64,000 bases of DNA, from positions 248,001 through 312,000 of the forward strand of contig JAIWNE010000007.1 of the NCBI GenBank assembly GCA_025331445.1. Reading direction: 5' to 3'. This DNA comes from Blakeslea trispora. Its lineage: Eukaryota > Mucoromycota > Mucoromycetes > Mucorales > Choanephoraceae. The notes below the pieces were generated by a model that saw only the letters and a list, made by a program, of their open reading frames with translations, searched no databases and had not been told where the DNA came from. This document shows, piece by piece, positions 1 through 12,347 of this stretch (position 1 is its first letter; each line of letters begins with the position of its first letter). The position numbers and the translations under genes were made by a program.

Positions 1-268
1 CATGCTCTATCAACCTTGTAGAAAATCCCCATCCTCTTTAAGTATTGAAATATATAATCATAACAACCGAAGGATTATACAGCCAAGCATTAATTTAGCA
101 TCCTCCCCAAGCCAGAGCTCACGCACGGATACTCCAGAAAGCTCCATTGTTTCAAGCTCTGTGTCACCTGAAATTGTCTCCATCAATCTTGATGCTTTAC
201 CTGTAATTCAAGTGGGAACACTCTCCCATATTGACATCTCTTTTCTTGCTCAACTTTCGCAAGATTGA
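1..268 (+). CDS. 3' end of an unknown gene (partial)
   Basis: An open frame runs in from the window edge and stops at 266-268. The visible 88 residues are rich in Ser, Pro, Thr and Asn and look like a disordered tail, ending in a more ordered stretch (DALPVIQVGTLSHIDISF). No domain is recognisable. The true start lies outside the window or in an upstream exon; the ATG at base 2 is only the first Met seen. It converges with the lyase gene on the opposite strand. It could be chance, but its length and composition without poly-A/T translation artefacts make a real C-terminus plausible. Confidence 0.35.
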   Translation, partial: MLYQPCRKSPSSLSIEIYNHNNRRIIQPSINLASSPSQSSRTDTPESSIVSSSVSPEIVSINLDALPVIQVGTLSHIDISFLAQLSQD

Positions 269-1407
269 GGGAATAGTAATATTTAATTTACACATATTTG
301 ATACAATGTATATTCTTTTTTTCCTAAACTTACTATAATAGTCTTTCTCTTTTCCATTGCAATTAGTTGAAGTTAGATTCTGCTTTCGATTTTGTACTCC
401 TCCTTTTTCTTTTTGCAGATGAATCCCAAGCATTGGTTCAAAGGCCAAACATCTGTTGAAAAGAGAACTGAAAATGATTTATCTGTCTCGCACATCTATG
501 CCAAATAATTTCTCTGGAAGTCTCAGTAATTTTTAATGCTGAGGTTATCATCAGCAATAAAGTAATTTTCTTTGGATGACACTTGCAATCTTTGATCAAA
601 ACTACTCAATAACTAAAACTCATTGGCCTTCTACATGCAATTCTTTCTTACAATAGGAAAAGCATCTTTTGTATTAAATTGATCCAAGGTATTTACAGGG
701 CCACACAAAAGTTTACCAGATGCTGATTTCATAATAAAGCTAATAACTCTGAAAGATGTGACTCCGCCTCAATCTTCGTTACCCCAAGAGACATCAAAGC
801 TTGATCTATCAAACACAATTCTGCTCCAAACCGAAAGTTTCCTTCTTTTGATTTTTGGTTGCCTCCTTCTCTAGTTTAAAATTGTATGATACTAATCAAC
901 AATGGAGTATGAGATTACACTATCGATTTAGCTATCAAGCAAGTACTGCTATTTCTTGATAGCTTATAATTTTTTACGTAAGCATAAAAATGGCTATAAA
1001 TGCACGAGATGAAAAGCAGAAAACTAGTTCAATGCCTGTGATCCTCATTGTTATTTTGCATGCCACGATTTCCAACATATATTAACCACTCGTATTTGGT
1101 CCAGTAATGTTAACAGTTGTTTGTTGCACACGTCCAATTTGCGCAACGGAGTACAAGCTTTTTGAGGAGGACAAACAATATTTATTCACTGAAGCGTTTT
1201 GATTTGCTCAAATGATGAATGGGATGTTCCTTTTTAAAGTAAAGACTTCAGAAAGAGACGTTTTGAAAATCAAAAAGTTTCAATTTAACATGTTTTGTAT
1301 TATTCAGTAAAGTGATATAAATCTGTGGTATGAATATTCTAAATATTTTGTGCAAGTGTTATGGATAAACGAAAAAGCATTTTTTGAGAGTTGGTGTTTA
1401 ATCATAT
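269..1407. other. intergenic, between convergent 3' ends
   Basis: AT-rich sequence between two converging genes. I see no gene, tRNA or long repeat. A 3' exon of the upstream gene could lie after an AG near 418, but nothing supports it. Confidence 0.5.
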
Positions 1408-2531
1408 TTAAGAAAGAGCAAGTTTAAAGTTCTTGAAGTAGGAGTATTGATTTCTGGGAGTTTTCCAGGTACTGTCAGATCCGCCAAAGAAAGTATGAAA
1501 CACTAATTAAGGAAAGTCAGTGTCAGCGTCAACCAATTTAATTATTAGCTTTCATAAACTTACTGATGCCAACAACGCGGCCGCTACTGTTGGTGCGGAA
1601 AGCAATTCTCTTTTGATCAATAACTTTTCGGCCATTGACATACAAGACAATAGAGCCATTAGTCTTTCCAGGACTGTTCATAGTGAGCTCTTGACGAACA
1701 GTGTTCCATTTACCAGTCTTGAACTTGAATGAACCACGGCCCAAACTGTAACCATAGTCAGCGTTACAGATATTCACCTTGTTGTCACAGAGGTCGGAGC
1801 GTTGCATGGAATCTGGCAAATAGGCATAAATTTCACCTTCACCTCTGTGGCGCCACATGATTCTATCATTTAAAGTATTAATTTAGTGATACATTCATAA
1901 TGCTTGAACCAGGTACTGTACCTAGTAGTAAAGCACTTGGAAGATTCGTCACCACCGGTACATTCACCATGACCACCAAACAAGCCAGGAAGCTTACCAC
2001 CTAAAGAAATTTTAAGTTAAAAAAATGATATGAGGACTAAGAATACAAGGACATACCTCGAACCCAATCAAATCCTTTAGGAAAGTAAACACTGTATTGA
2101 AACTTAACGGTCTTGGTGCTAGCAGGAATTTTAAGAGGCTCGGCTTTGAAGCCAAGACCACCAACGAGACTTTGTTCAGGGTTTCTTGAATCCTTTGGGT
2201 ATTTAACACGAAGGACCAAATCTTTTTTGTTAACAGGATCTTTGATGAGGACATCGTTTCTGGTCTCAGCGTTTTTCCAAACCCAAAGCCAGCCACTATG
2301 TTCAGGAATACCAAAAGCTGCATCCCAAACAGTAGGCTTGCCGACAGTAGCTTTCTTATATTTGTTCCAGTTCCAAAAGGTCCAGAGTTTGCTGTTATGC
2401 TTTTTGCCGCCCTTGCCCTTACCCTTTCGAAGAGTAAGTGAAGCCTCAATGTCAATTGATCCAGCTTCAGCTAATGAAAGCAAGCAAAGAACAAGTGTGA
2501 CAAAAAGAAATGCCAATTGTGACTTGATCAT
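1408..2531 (-). CDS. secreted polysaccharide lyase family 14-like protein
   Basis: Four exons (2531-2057, 2000-1922, 1862-1564, 1502-1408) join in frame to 315 aa. Residues 1-23 form a signal peptide (hydrophobic core, AEA before Gly), followed by a basic KGKGKGG stretch. The body matches the fungal PL14-like fold: FPKGFDWVRGGKLPGL, GGHGECTGG, MWRHRGEGEIYAYLP, GKWNTVRQELTMNSPGK, and a C-terminal GIMFHTFFGGSD...YSYFKNF block. Family members beta-eliminate uronic-acid polymers. Mucoralean walls contain glucuronic-acid polymers, so a role in the fungus's own wall or in feeding is possible; this is inference. Splice sites are canonical. Substrate cannot be read from the sequence. Confidence 0.88.
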
Positions 2532-4886
2532 AATGAATTGCGACTATATGTCGATAAGAATGAATGGAAGGGGTTGTGAGTTGTAAAAGAGAAAAAAAAA
2601 AGAACAAAGATTATTGTAAAAAGAAAAACAAAAAACAAAAAAAGAGAGCAAAGACAGCCATCTTTATGAACATTTTTTCTCGAGTTGCACACACTTCAAA
2701 GCTTTATTTTTCTTCTTGTTTTGGCATAAAAGCAAATTAAGTCAAGTGCGATTCTCCGATATTCATTGTTGCACCAAAAATTTTAACTATAGATTACAAG
2801 TAAATGTGTGTCTTCTCCTTTTTTTCTCTTTTGCTTCATCATGAAATCGAAAAAGAGAAGGCCAATGGGATTTGATAATAGTAGCTAATGGTAACCGATG
2901 GTAACTGATTTGGTTCAATACTAGGTCCGAGTCAACACTTAGACCAAATTAATGTGAAAGCTTTGACTGCTATGACGTTTTAGTCTCAGATTCATTTCAT
3001 ATATGCAGGAGCGTGTTTGTTGTTAATTATAGGATATTTTCGAGAAAAGAAACGCATCGCACGCTTGCTCAAACAGGTACTGCCATCATTTGCTCAAACA
3101 AAAATGGTGAAAAACCATTAACAAGACAGAATTAGGAGATCTCTGAATTTGACAGAATCAAAAGCTCAGTTTTAAAAACATTGGTGATTAAGCTGCATCA
3201 ATTCTAGCAAATCTTTTCTGTGATTTACACCAAACTAAATTATCAAGATTTGGGTCTAAGGAATTAGTACTAGCAACAATCGTTTATTGTCTGTTACAAT
3301 CAACTTTAAAGACGCTTTACCTCTTTTGGAGTGCAGTAAAGAGATCTTCAAGAAAACGAAAAAGAAAATTAATATATTTTGGTTATTTGTGACAGCCGTT
3401 CTACCTAATGACAAAGTCATGTTTGTAATGCCAATAATAACGATGATTTTTTTTTATGTCTTTTGGATGGTGCAATACTTCCTTTACCTTTTTTGTACCA
3501 ACTATATGATATGCAATCATAATGCTTTATTGGGCTTGCTGATTAAAACGACATTGCTTCAAACACAGCTAACCTGATTAAACCTCATAAAGTTGGATTT
3601 TGATCATATTTACTAAACTAAATGTTTGTCTATGCCAATTATTACAAGAGCTCTGTCTTTCTTCACCACCTTAACTTTTGAGCTTGATTTCTATTCGTCT
3701 TTGCCTGATTTAATTTTTCAGCCTTCATGTGTTCTTTCTTTGCTTGTTTTTGCTTTTGTCGCTTCTAAGCTTTTTTATGCCTTTTTTAGTTTCGTCCTAT
3801 AGTAATTAAGTCATTTATGCAGAAAACGTGTCTTTTTTTTTCCTTCTGTTGCTAATATGTATGTCTTGCTGTACCAGAATTGTACAAACTAAGAAGTCTA
3901 TCAAAGTTGTTAGGCAAGTAACAGACGCCATGTATCATTCATCATTCGCTATCTATAGAAATCGTTACCAATCCTCAATCAAGTTGGGAAGCAATGTTTA
4001 GTTGCCTCGTAGTTTCAACTAAACAATGAATCCAAATTTTGTGATTTGAATGGACAAACAACTGTTTTTGGTAAAACTACTAACGAGAGAATCAAATACT
4101 GACTAAATGCATGTTGAGAACCCTTTATTCTAAAATACTCACAATCACAAAGCTTCATTACATCTCTTTTTCTTTTGATTTCACTAAAAAAACGATTCTG
4201 GAGAGAGGAAAATGCAGCCTTCATCTCTCAAAGCAATCAGATCTAAAGGTTCAAAGCTGTATACTTCGTAATGAAAAAATGAATGTCCAAAAAGAAATTG
4301 CTCCCAAATGACACAAGAAATATCGATGTTGGAGCTATCAAATTTGGGTTTCATTCGCTTGTTTAAAGTATAAAAAGGAAATTTGTCCTGCGAGAAGATG
4401 AGTTGCCTTGTTGTATATACAGTATTAATCGACCTTTTTATATATATCAAAGTGAAACTTTCTTTATGAAGCCAAATGTGTTTGAACAAAGTTTCTTTTT
4501 TATGTAAGTTTAGGAGCTTTGAATCAGATAAGCACTTGCCCTTGTACTAAATAATTCTTTTCTATCGCAGCAAGAAGAGAAATGTACTCGAAATTCATGC
4601 AATACAAGAGCGAAACAAAAAGAGCCGGATTTGATTCTCCTTTACCATTTTATTCTTGTACCTTTTTTAGAAGCTAAGATTGGTTAATAGCCACCTCTCT
4701 CAAACATAACAGTGTCAAGATGATAAGGCAAAAAAGAAAAACGTATCCCAGCTACTAAGTGCTATTTTGCTTATAGTGTACAAAACCTAATCTTGTCACT
4801 GGATTTTTTTAAAAAAAATAGGAAGAACAAATATAAACTTCGATGAATGTTACGGAGCAAACCAACAATCAAAAAGCACTCTACCT
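2532..4886. other. intergenic, 2.4 kb
   Basis: Upstream region of the lyase gene and downstream region of the UBX gene. It holds many A/T runs and short open frames with no domain, and the GGTAAC-type repeats near 2889-2905 (GGTAACCGATGGTAAC). I see no supported gene. Confidence 0.5.
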
Positions 4887-5817
4887 TTATTTCTTTTTAT
4901 TAAATAAACCTTTCTGTAGCCATTTGGGAATAGGCTTTGATTTGTTTCCAGCATCACCCGTGCTCGAAGATGTTGATGTTGAAGATAGTGTTGGGGCAAT
5001 TGGTGGAGAAGGCTGAGGGGAAATCATATCTTCAAGCATATCAATGTATTCTTTTTTTACATTATTACCTGTGCCTAATAATAGTTTTTCCCCGGCGAAA
5101 TTACGAGATAAAATCAGTCTTTGTCTATGTCCTCTTTAGCACTCCTCACCTTCATTTGCTTTCTCAATCCACCCAAATAATACATTTGAAGCAGGGGAAA
5201 GACCAGCTTTGAACAATGTCATTGTAGGTTCAATCAATTTAGTTCTAGGTGGCAAACACAATACGAATTTGCGTTCAGGCGTCTCTAAGAAGGATCTCAC
5301 AAAGTCATAGAGTGCACTCACTATCAGAAACATGACAAAGTCAATATGGCCTGTTTTGTCATTGTCTTTAGAATTCTTCAAGAAAAGATACCTCTTTCTT
5401 TGGACTCAAACACTGCTTGCACAATAACATGATCAGGCATTCGAATACGAATGGTAGTTTTGGGGTATTTCTTTAGTTTCTCCGATTCCTCTTTGTCTCT
5501 CATCTTTTGCGTCTTCAAAGGGCTTTTGTCATGTGCATCAGTCATGGATCTGCTTCTTCGAACGTAACCTTCTATCTACCTGTTTTCGAGTTTCTCTCTG
5601 CGTTCTACTGTAGATTGGTACAGCTGTTTTACTTCATTGGGACTCAACTTGTAAGCTGATTCAGGCAGCTCAGCTTATTAAAGTAAAACCAGTCGGAATG
5701 AGTTGTATATTCAATTGGTTTAGCTGTTGGCTTACCGATGGGTCCAGCACTTGCAGGTGGTCGTAGAACCTTTATCTGGCGGTCAAAAGTTGTTTCTGAT
5801 TCTATCGGTGTAGACAT
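4887..5817 (-). CDS. short TUG/ASPSCR1-like UBX-domain protein
   Basis: Five exons (5817-5736, 5673-5580, 5522-5392, 5320-5150, 5074-4887) give 221 aa in frame. The order is: leader with DRQIKVLRPP; ELPESAYKLSPNEVKQLYQ; REKLENSPLKTQKMRDKEE; the UBX beta-grasp (KTTIRIRMPDHVIVQAVF...ALYDFVRSFLETP...FVLCLPPRTKLIEP...TLFKAGLSPASNVLFGWIE, about 78-156); and a C-terminal PIPKWLQKGLFNKKK tail like the KVPKWLK end of animal TUG. UBX proteins bind Cdc48/p97; TUG tethers membrane cargo and disassembles p97 hexamers. The N-terminal ubiquitin-like domains of full TUG are absent. An in-frame stop precedes the chosen ATG. The 57-nt second intron hides an in-frame TAG. Confidence 0.87.
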
Positions 5818-6804
5818 ATGAAATGAAGTGAAAAGCCTGTATTTAATTCAATATGCATTTATTTATTTTATTTTATTTTTTGAAAAAAAAAAAAAAGGTA
5901 CACGTAACACCTTTTGAATTTCTACTGTGTAAGATCAAGGAATCGAGTGATACCTCAATAACTTTCTTTTCGAACAATAGCACTGATTCTAGAGTATTTG
6001 TGCAGTCTATGCTTTCCAGAAGGGAAGAGAAAGAGAGATATCTGTCAAACTACTTTATTCAATGAATGAATTATTGCCAAAAAAAAAGTAGCCATTAAGC
6101 ACTCAATACACATGTGCATTCTCTCTTCTTTCCTTGACTTTCATACAAGTCAATCTCCTGCATAGCTTATGTTGCTATCTCAGCCCCCCTTTTCCTTCCT
6201 CGATAAAGTTTCCTCAATTAGACTCTGTTTTAGCCTAAATCAACAATAAACAGCATGTTCTTTTTAAAAAAAAAAGATACTTTGAAAGAATATTAGAATC
6301 TCTCAGCTTTCTGCCTTTTAACTGATTTGCTCCAAACTAATGTTGGCCACAAAAAAGCTGCATGCTTGATCAGATATCCAATCGAAAGACAAAGTGCAAA
6401 GGAGATCTATGAGTACAGAAAAGAGGGTCAGCTCACATGTCTCAAACAATTGAAAACAAACAAAATGGATGAAACGCGAACCGCGCTTAGTCCCTACGGG
6501 TTTGTACTACAAAGTGAGCTTTTCTGCAGAAATCCTACAGAGACATATAAGCAGGTCTTCGTCAAGTTGTTCCTCTAAAACATAACCATTGACTTTAACT
6601 ACACTACGTATTTTGTCTTTTCAAGGTGGCAGCCGGGACAATTCAGCATCTCAATAAAGCAGAAACACAAAGACAATAATGCTTGAACACAACGAGTGAA
6701 CACAATGCAACGCTTTTCTAATCATTTCTTTTTTAAGTATTATTTCATTTCTTTCCATCATTTCCATCTTCTTTTCTCTTTCTTTATTTCCTTGATACTC
6801 TAGA
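5818..6804. other. divergent promoter region
   Basis: About 1 kb between the head of the UBX gene (-) and the M28 gene (+). It has an A14 tract at 5882 and a pyrimidine-rich leader at 6720-6800 just before the M28 start. One 83-codon frame at 6327-6578 has no recognisable domain and no ATG start, and I do not call it. Confidence 0.5.
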
Positions 6805-9234
6805 ATGAAGAAAGGATATCTTTCTGTGCCAACGTATCATAACACCGAAAGGCCAAATTATGACCTGTTCAGTGAAGAAGCTAGCTATGTATCTCCTCTG
6901 ATTCTGCAAAATGAACAATCTGTCAACACAAGATGGTATGGCCACTTAGCTTACTTGTTTGGTTCAAGAGAGGTTTTCATGAAGCCAAAGGGCATTCATC
7001 GTTTCAAGACAAAGGTGATAAGGCTACTTTGGCTAGCTTTGCTTTCAATAGTCTGCCTGTTCTTTACTTATCGCTTCAATCGTGTTCCATCAGGTAAAGT
7101 GAATTAAACATGACTCAGTTGCCTCAATTAAGTCATATATAGGGATGTCGTCAAAGGACTTGATAGACTTACTACAGTCGATTCCATCAGTCCAAAGTAT
7201 TGAGCATTATCAGGTTCATTATGCTTCTCAAACTCGCTTAGCAGGCTCAAAGTCAGACAGGTTACTTGCCGAATGGACAAGAGATGCATGGATTGATTTT
7301 GGTATTACAGATACTCAGATTGAGGTATACTATCCTACGCTAAATCTCCCGACCCAAAGACGAGCTGCTCTGTATAATGATAATGAGGAGTTAATCTATG
7401 AAGCTAAACTGCAAGTGCTGGATGTTAATGGTCACATACTACCTGCCTTTCATGCTTATTCTGCAGATGGCAATGTTACTGCTCCTATTGTGTATGTAGA
7501 CTATGGTCGAAGAGGCGACTTTCAATACTTGACTATTCGTGGAGTCAAACCTGAGGGTGCTATAGCATTAATGAGAGCTGGTGGGGACATCACTCATAGT
7601 ATGAAAATCAAAATGGCACAAGAATTCAAATGTGTAGGTGCTCTTGTGTTCTCTGATCCAGAAGATAAAGATACTTTAAGGCATGTATAAAATAAGCGAG
7701 AAACAGCTCGTCTTAATCTTTTTGACTCATGTTTGCTTTAGATCTTCCTTTGACCTAACAAAACATAACTCTGCTCAGTTCATTTCACTTCATGCTGGTG
7801 ATCCATTCACACCAGGAGTAGCTGCTACCAAAAATGCCACGAGTATACCTATTCAAGAAGCCGTCAGCATGCCAAAGATACCCTCCCTACCTATTTCTTT
7901 CGAAGATGCTCAATTTCTATTAAATCACACTTATGGCTATGGCATACAGAAAGCTGGAGATACTCGCTATTTTAGTGGGCCCAGCAAGAGCAAGGTCAAC
8001 TTGATAAACATGAATAAATATAAAAAAAAACCTATTTGGAACGTGATTGGAAGGATCAAAGGTGAAGTAGAGCCAGATCGTTGTATCATTCTTGGTAGCC
8101 ACCGGGATGCTTGGACGAATGACGCTGTAAATCATTCTTCTGGTTCTGCTGTATTGGTAAGAAGAGAAAAGCAAAATTCATTTTCAAATGCTGAACCAAA
8201 ATATGCATTTATAGACTGAGTTAGCACGAACACTTGGTGTTTTGCTGAAGAAAGGATGGAAACCGAAACGAACGATTGTTATTGCTTCCTGGGATGCTGG
8301 AGAATATGGCTCTATAGGCTCTGTCGAATGGGTGGAAGACCATAAAGAATGGTTAAGAAATGAAGCAATTGCTTATTTGAATATTGATTATGCTGTCTCA
8401 GGAAAGGACTTTGATGCACAAGCATCGCCTCTTCTCAATAGACTGTTACGCCAGGCGGCGGAACAGACACCTTACCCGCATACGAATCAAAATGTATATG
8501 ATGTTTGGAAACACCAGAAAAAGCAGAACGCACCATTCTATCTTACTTCACTTATCCAAGATAAGCATAAGAAGACTTGCTTGTCGGACATTCCTAATAC
8601 AGATTCCGACCACTTGGCTTTCTTTCACCATCTAGGTATTGCTAGTCTCTCGATTGGCTTTCGCGGCAATGGGTATAATATGGATCGAGATATAGATTGG
8701 ATACGAGAGTTGGATGACTTGGTTTTTGATTATCATCGAAGTTTGACTATTTTGTGGAGCATTATGCTTACGAGTCTTTCTGATCATCCTGTATTACCTC
8801 TCTATCCTTATGACTATGCTCTCCAGATTGAGGGCGACATTGACCAGTTTAGTGCATATAAAGGGCGTCTTGGTCTACCTCAAATTTCGTCTGCAGTTTC
8901 GTCCTTCAAGTCTGCCAGTAAAGATTTCCAAGAAAACATGCTGAAATGGGCTAATTCAACAGCACCAACTAGACGATACTGGCGCCAGACTAGGTTGATC
9001 AATGATCAATTATTGCAGGTGGAAAGAGCTTTCATTAGCAATCAAGGTATAAGTCCTGATCGCCCATGGTTTGGTCATGTCTTATACGGACCTGACTTGT
9101 ATACAGGTAGTTCAATCATATTCCCAGGTCTTTCGGAAGCGATAGAAAAAGACAACACAACACTTGCAATATGGGCAGAACAGCTCATAAGTGATGCCGT
9201 TCATCTTGCTAAGAAACCTCTATTAAAACAATAA
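6805..9234 (+). CDS. M28/transferrin-receptor-like type II membrane protein, probably inactive as a peptidase
   Basis: Four exons (6805-7093, 7143-7680, 7742-8156, 8215-9234) give 753 aa, the length of human glutamate carboxypeptidase II. A short cytosolic N-terminus precedes one membrane span (about 73-89), then a PA-type insert (GAIALMRAGGD), the M28 fold, and the TFR dimerisation-like C-terminus (NDQLLQVERAF, FPGLSEAI). Zinc-site positions: His396 in GSHRDAW, Asp472 in YLNIDYA and His588 in FDYHRS are kept, but the bridging Asp is Asn406 and the catalytic Glu is Gly443 (SWDAGEYG), with Glu444 kept. Fungal relatives include Vps70 and Tre1/Tre2, involved in vacuolar sorting and transporter turnover. 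Intron 2 must use a GC donor (AAG|GCATGT). The stop overlaps AATAAA. Confidence 0.88.
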
Positions 9235-9796
9235 AAGAATAGTATCTTATTTATAATACCTTATTTTCTTCTTACTAAATAACACCTATTCCAAGCAGCT
9301 TATCTCTTTTCCTAAACGAATCTCTACTCAACCTTTATTCCCATAGCATTCAAAAGGAGCATAGATACAAAATTAGACCAAACATAAAATCAAACAACAA
9401 ATCAAAACAAAGAATAGTTTATGTGGTGTAAATAAGAAAAATTGCAGGTCTTGTTATGTAACGATTTCAGATTTTCTTGAAAGAGGGCTAACCATGAAGA
9501 TGCATTTGTTCAATGGGAACGAGTTAACATGTGTTTGTGCCTGCACGTACGCATGTTTATCCAATTGTAAGTATGTCAATATCAGTTTGAGACATGGTCT
9601 ATATATACCTGAAATGTAATTGTGGTTGTGTGTAAAAGCCATTCAGATAAGCTATTTATGCACAATTAGTGTTCATTACTTTAGTTATCAGACAGAATTC
9701 TGAAAGTCTCATTAGAGTTCCGCCAAAGTTTAAATTTTTTTTTCTTTCAACAAATTCATGCCCCCTTTGATTTTCCTTTCTTTCTTTTCTGCTATC
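9235..9796. other. intergenic
   Basis: 3' region of the M28 gene and promoter of the GTPase gene. The last 60 bases are a pyrimidine-rich leader. A small antisense frame at 9454-9642 has no domain. Nothing else is seen. Confidence 0.5.
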
Positions 9797-11371
9797 ATGT
9801 TATCACTTTTAAAAAGAACTTCGAGTAGAGGCTTCTCTACAAGTAGAACTTTATTGGCCAAGAAGAAGGTTAACAAGAAAGAAGCGGTTGAAAAGCCTCT
9901 TCTTGGTAGACCTTCTAACAACCTTCGTATGGGTGTTGTAGGCCTACCGAATATTGGGTAAAGAAAGATACTCATAAACACTATATAAAAGATGAGCAAC
10001 AAAGTTTACTAAAAAAAAACACTCATTTCTAGAAAATCGTCATTGTTCAACGTAATGACTAACAGTAGTGTACCTGCCGAGAATTATCCATTCTGTACCA
10101 TCGATCCATCAGAGGCTAGAGTCGAAGTGCCAGATGAACGATTCAATTGGCTTATTGATACTTACCAACCTAAAAAAGTGACACCTGCTCATGTAAGACG
10201 TCCCTTTTCTTATTTTGCTCTTAAATTCGTTTTGTCTTGTTTTATTAACAAATAGCTGTTAGTTGACTGTAGTTGATATTGCGGGCCTTGTACGAGGTGC
10301 CTCTCAAGGTGCTGGTTTAGGCAATGCCTTTTTATCTAATGTAGCTTCTGTTGATGCCATCTATCATCTTGTGAGAGCATTCGAAAATGATGATATTACA
10401 CATGTAGAAGATACAGTCGATCCAGTGCGTGATTTGGAAATCATTCAAAACGAGTTGCGAATCAAGGACGAAGAAGTGCTTGAACGTCGAGTGACAGAAC
10501 TAGCAAAGCAATCCAAGTTTCCAGATACAAATTCGATTTTGACCAAGAAAGAAGAACTGAAGATAGTGGAGAACTTGGCTGAATTTATGGCTAAAGGAAA
10601 CGATGTTCGCAAGGGAGACTGGTCAGCTTCTGAAGTGCATGTTATCAACGGACTGCATCTGTTGACAGCTAAACCAGTCATCTATCTTTGTAACACAAGC
10701 CAAGATGATTATATGAATCAAACAAACAAATGGATACCAGATATTGAAAAATGGGTTGAAGAAAATAACAAAGGCGATCTGATTATTCCCTTGTCAGTCT
10801 CATTAGAGTCACAGATTGCAAACATGTCAAAAGAAGAGATGGCTGATTTAGGAGTTCAATCTCAACTACCTAAAATCATTCTAGCCGGTTACAAAACCCT
10901 TGATCTGATCCATTACTTTACTTGTGGCCCCCAAGAAGTAAGAGCTTGGACAGTTAGAGTAAGTGTTTTGACCCTATAAGAAACAAAAAAGAAGACGACT
11001 TTCATTATGTTAATTGTCCTTGTTGTCTTTACTAGAACACATCAAGAGCACCACAAGCAGCAGGCGTTATTCAGTAAGCTTCTAAAAAACAAAAGAGAGG
11101 CTACTTTGTTACTTACTTTTTAAAAAAAGTACTGATTTCGAAAAGGGTTTTATCTCTGCTGATATTATGAAATACAATGACTTAAAAGAGCTAAAAACGG
11201 AAGCAGCAGTGAAGTTGGCGGGCAAGTACCTACAGAAAGGAAAAGATTATGTGATAGAAAGTGGAGATATTGCTCACTTCAAGGTATGTTTTTTCTTCTT
11301 TTTGCAAACAAAATTTAAGCTTTACTCAATGTCTTTTCTAGTTCAATGTAAAAAAACAACAAAAAGCGTAA
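9797..11371 (+). CDS. mitochondrial Ola1/YchF-type P-loop NTPase
   Basis: Six exons (9797-9957, 10033-10192, 10263-10958, 11036-11073, 11130-11283, 11342-11371) give 412 aa. The P-loop GLPNIGKSS (Lys55), switch region [28 protein letters not shown] (112-128), [11 protein letters not shown] and the coiled arm [16 protein letters not shown] are diagnostic of the YchF/Ola1 family. The C-terminal TGS domain ends [12 protein letters not shown]. An Arg/Ser-rich leader without acids ([20 protein letters not shown]) looks like a mitochondrial presequence, so this is likely the organellar paralogue (as yeast Ylf2) rather than cytosolic Ola1. The in-frame ATG at 9758 would add 13 hydrophobic residues; the 9797 start gives the better targeting peptide. 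Confidence 0.92.
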
Positions 11372-12347
11372 TCAAAACAAGTCAGATTAGATTTACAGCA
11401 TAGAACAAAATGACTACAGTCTAAAGCTCTTTTTGTGTTTTTTCTTTTTGCATCAATAAAAATAGACTTGGAGATTCTTTGTAAATACATATAATATCCC
11501 TTTGAATATCTTCCAATTAAAGTAGCTATCTATTCTGTAGTAAGGCTTCAATCATTCACAATACAAAGGCCTTTGTTAAAATAGAAACTCAGAAGGTACA
11601 TCTTTGTAGTGATGGCAGCTAAAGAAGAAAGGGGCTCATACCTTGTTGTTGGTCTTCTTGATAATAGCTCAATAGATTGGCTTTTTATTTCTTTCTTTCT
11701 CATGGAGACACAGCCATTTGTTGCTTTTTCTTCTTTTCGCTTATGGGAATACAAGTGCACATTAAAAGAGAGAGAGAGATCCAAACACTCAGAGCTTATA
11801 GTCTATATTTGTAATCTGACGTTTGTTAATGGCTAATTTCAAAATGAGTTATGCATACAAACAAACCTCTAAAGAACTTTGCAGACAAAATAAAGAACAA
11901 AATCAATTAAAAAAAAAAAGAGGCACATTGTCTTGTTTCTTTATTGTCCCCCTTATTCAAATAGTGTCACTGCATAATAACTACTACACAATATTCAACA
12001 ATTTGCGTCGAGAGTTGTACAATGAACTCTATTTTTCTTTCTAACACATACAGTTTCAAGACAGTGCCAACTTGGTAACAACAGGTAATTCTTATGGGCT
12101 CTTTATGCAGACTATCTGCCCTCTGGATTTCATCTTGTGACTACTATTGGCTGATTTATGACAACTACAAACATTGTACTCTTATTTACAACTATCGGCT
12201 TTGGTGCTTATCTGTTCCTTCTATCTTTTTTTCCCTCTCCTTTTCTGTTTCTTTCTGAACAGCAACCACTTGCTTTGTCTTGATTTCTCTTTCTCTCTTT
12301 TTTTGTTTTGTTTACCTTTGTCACAAAGACTCACCATACAATAACTT
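11372..12347. other. intergenic
   Basis: No supported gene. It holds AT-rich sequence, a GA repeat at 11769-11779 and a long pyrimidine-rich stretch at 12190-12310 leading into the next gene's ATG. Short open frames on both strands show no domain. Confidence 0.5.

Noticed and set aside
3287..3577. Possible small membrane protein gene
   Set aside because: No ATG start, composition typical of translated AT-rich spacer, no homology recognised.
5523..5579. In-frame TAG in the UBX protein gene, suggesting a pseudogene
   Set aside because: It lies in a 57-nt intron with a GTAGAT donor, CTGAT branch point and AAAAG acceptor; removal gives KLENSPLKTQKMRD, as expected for the family.
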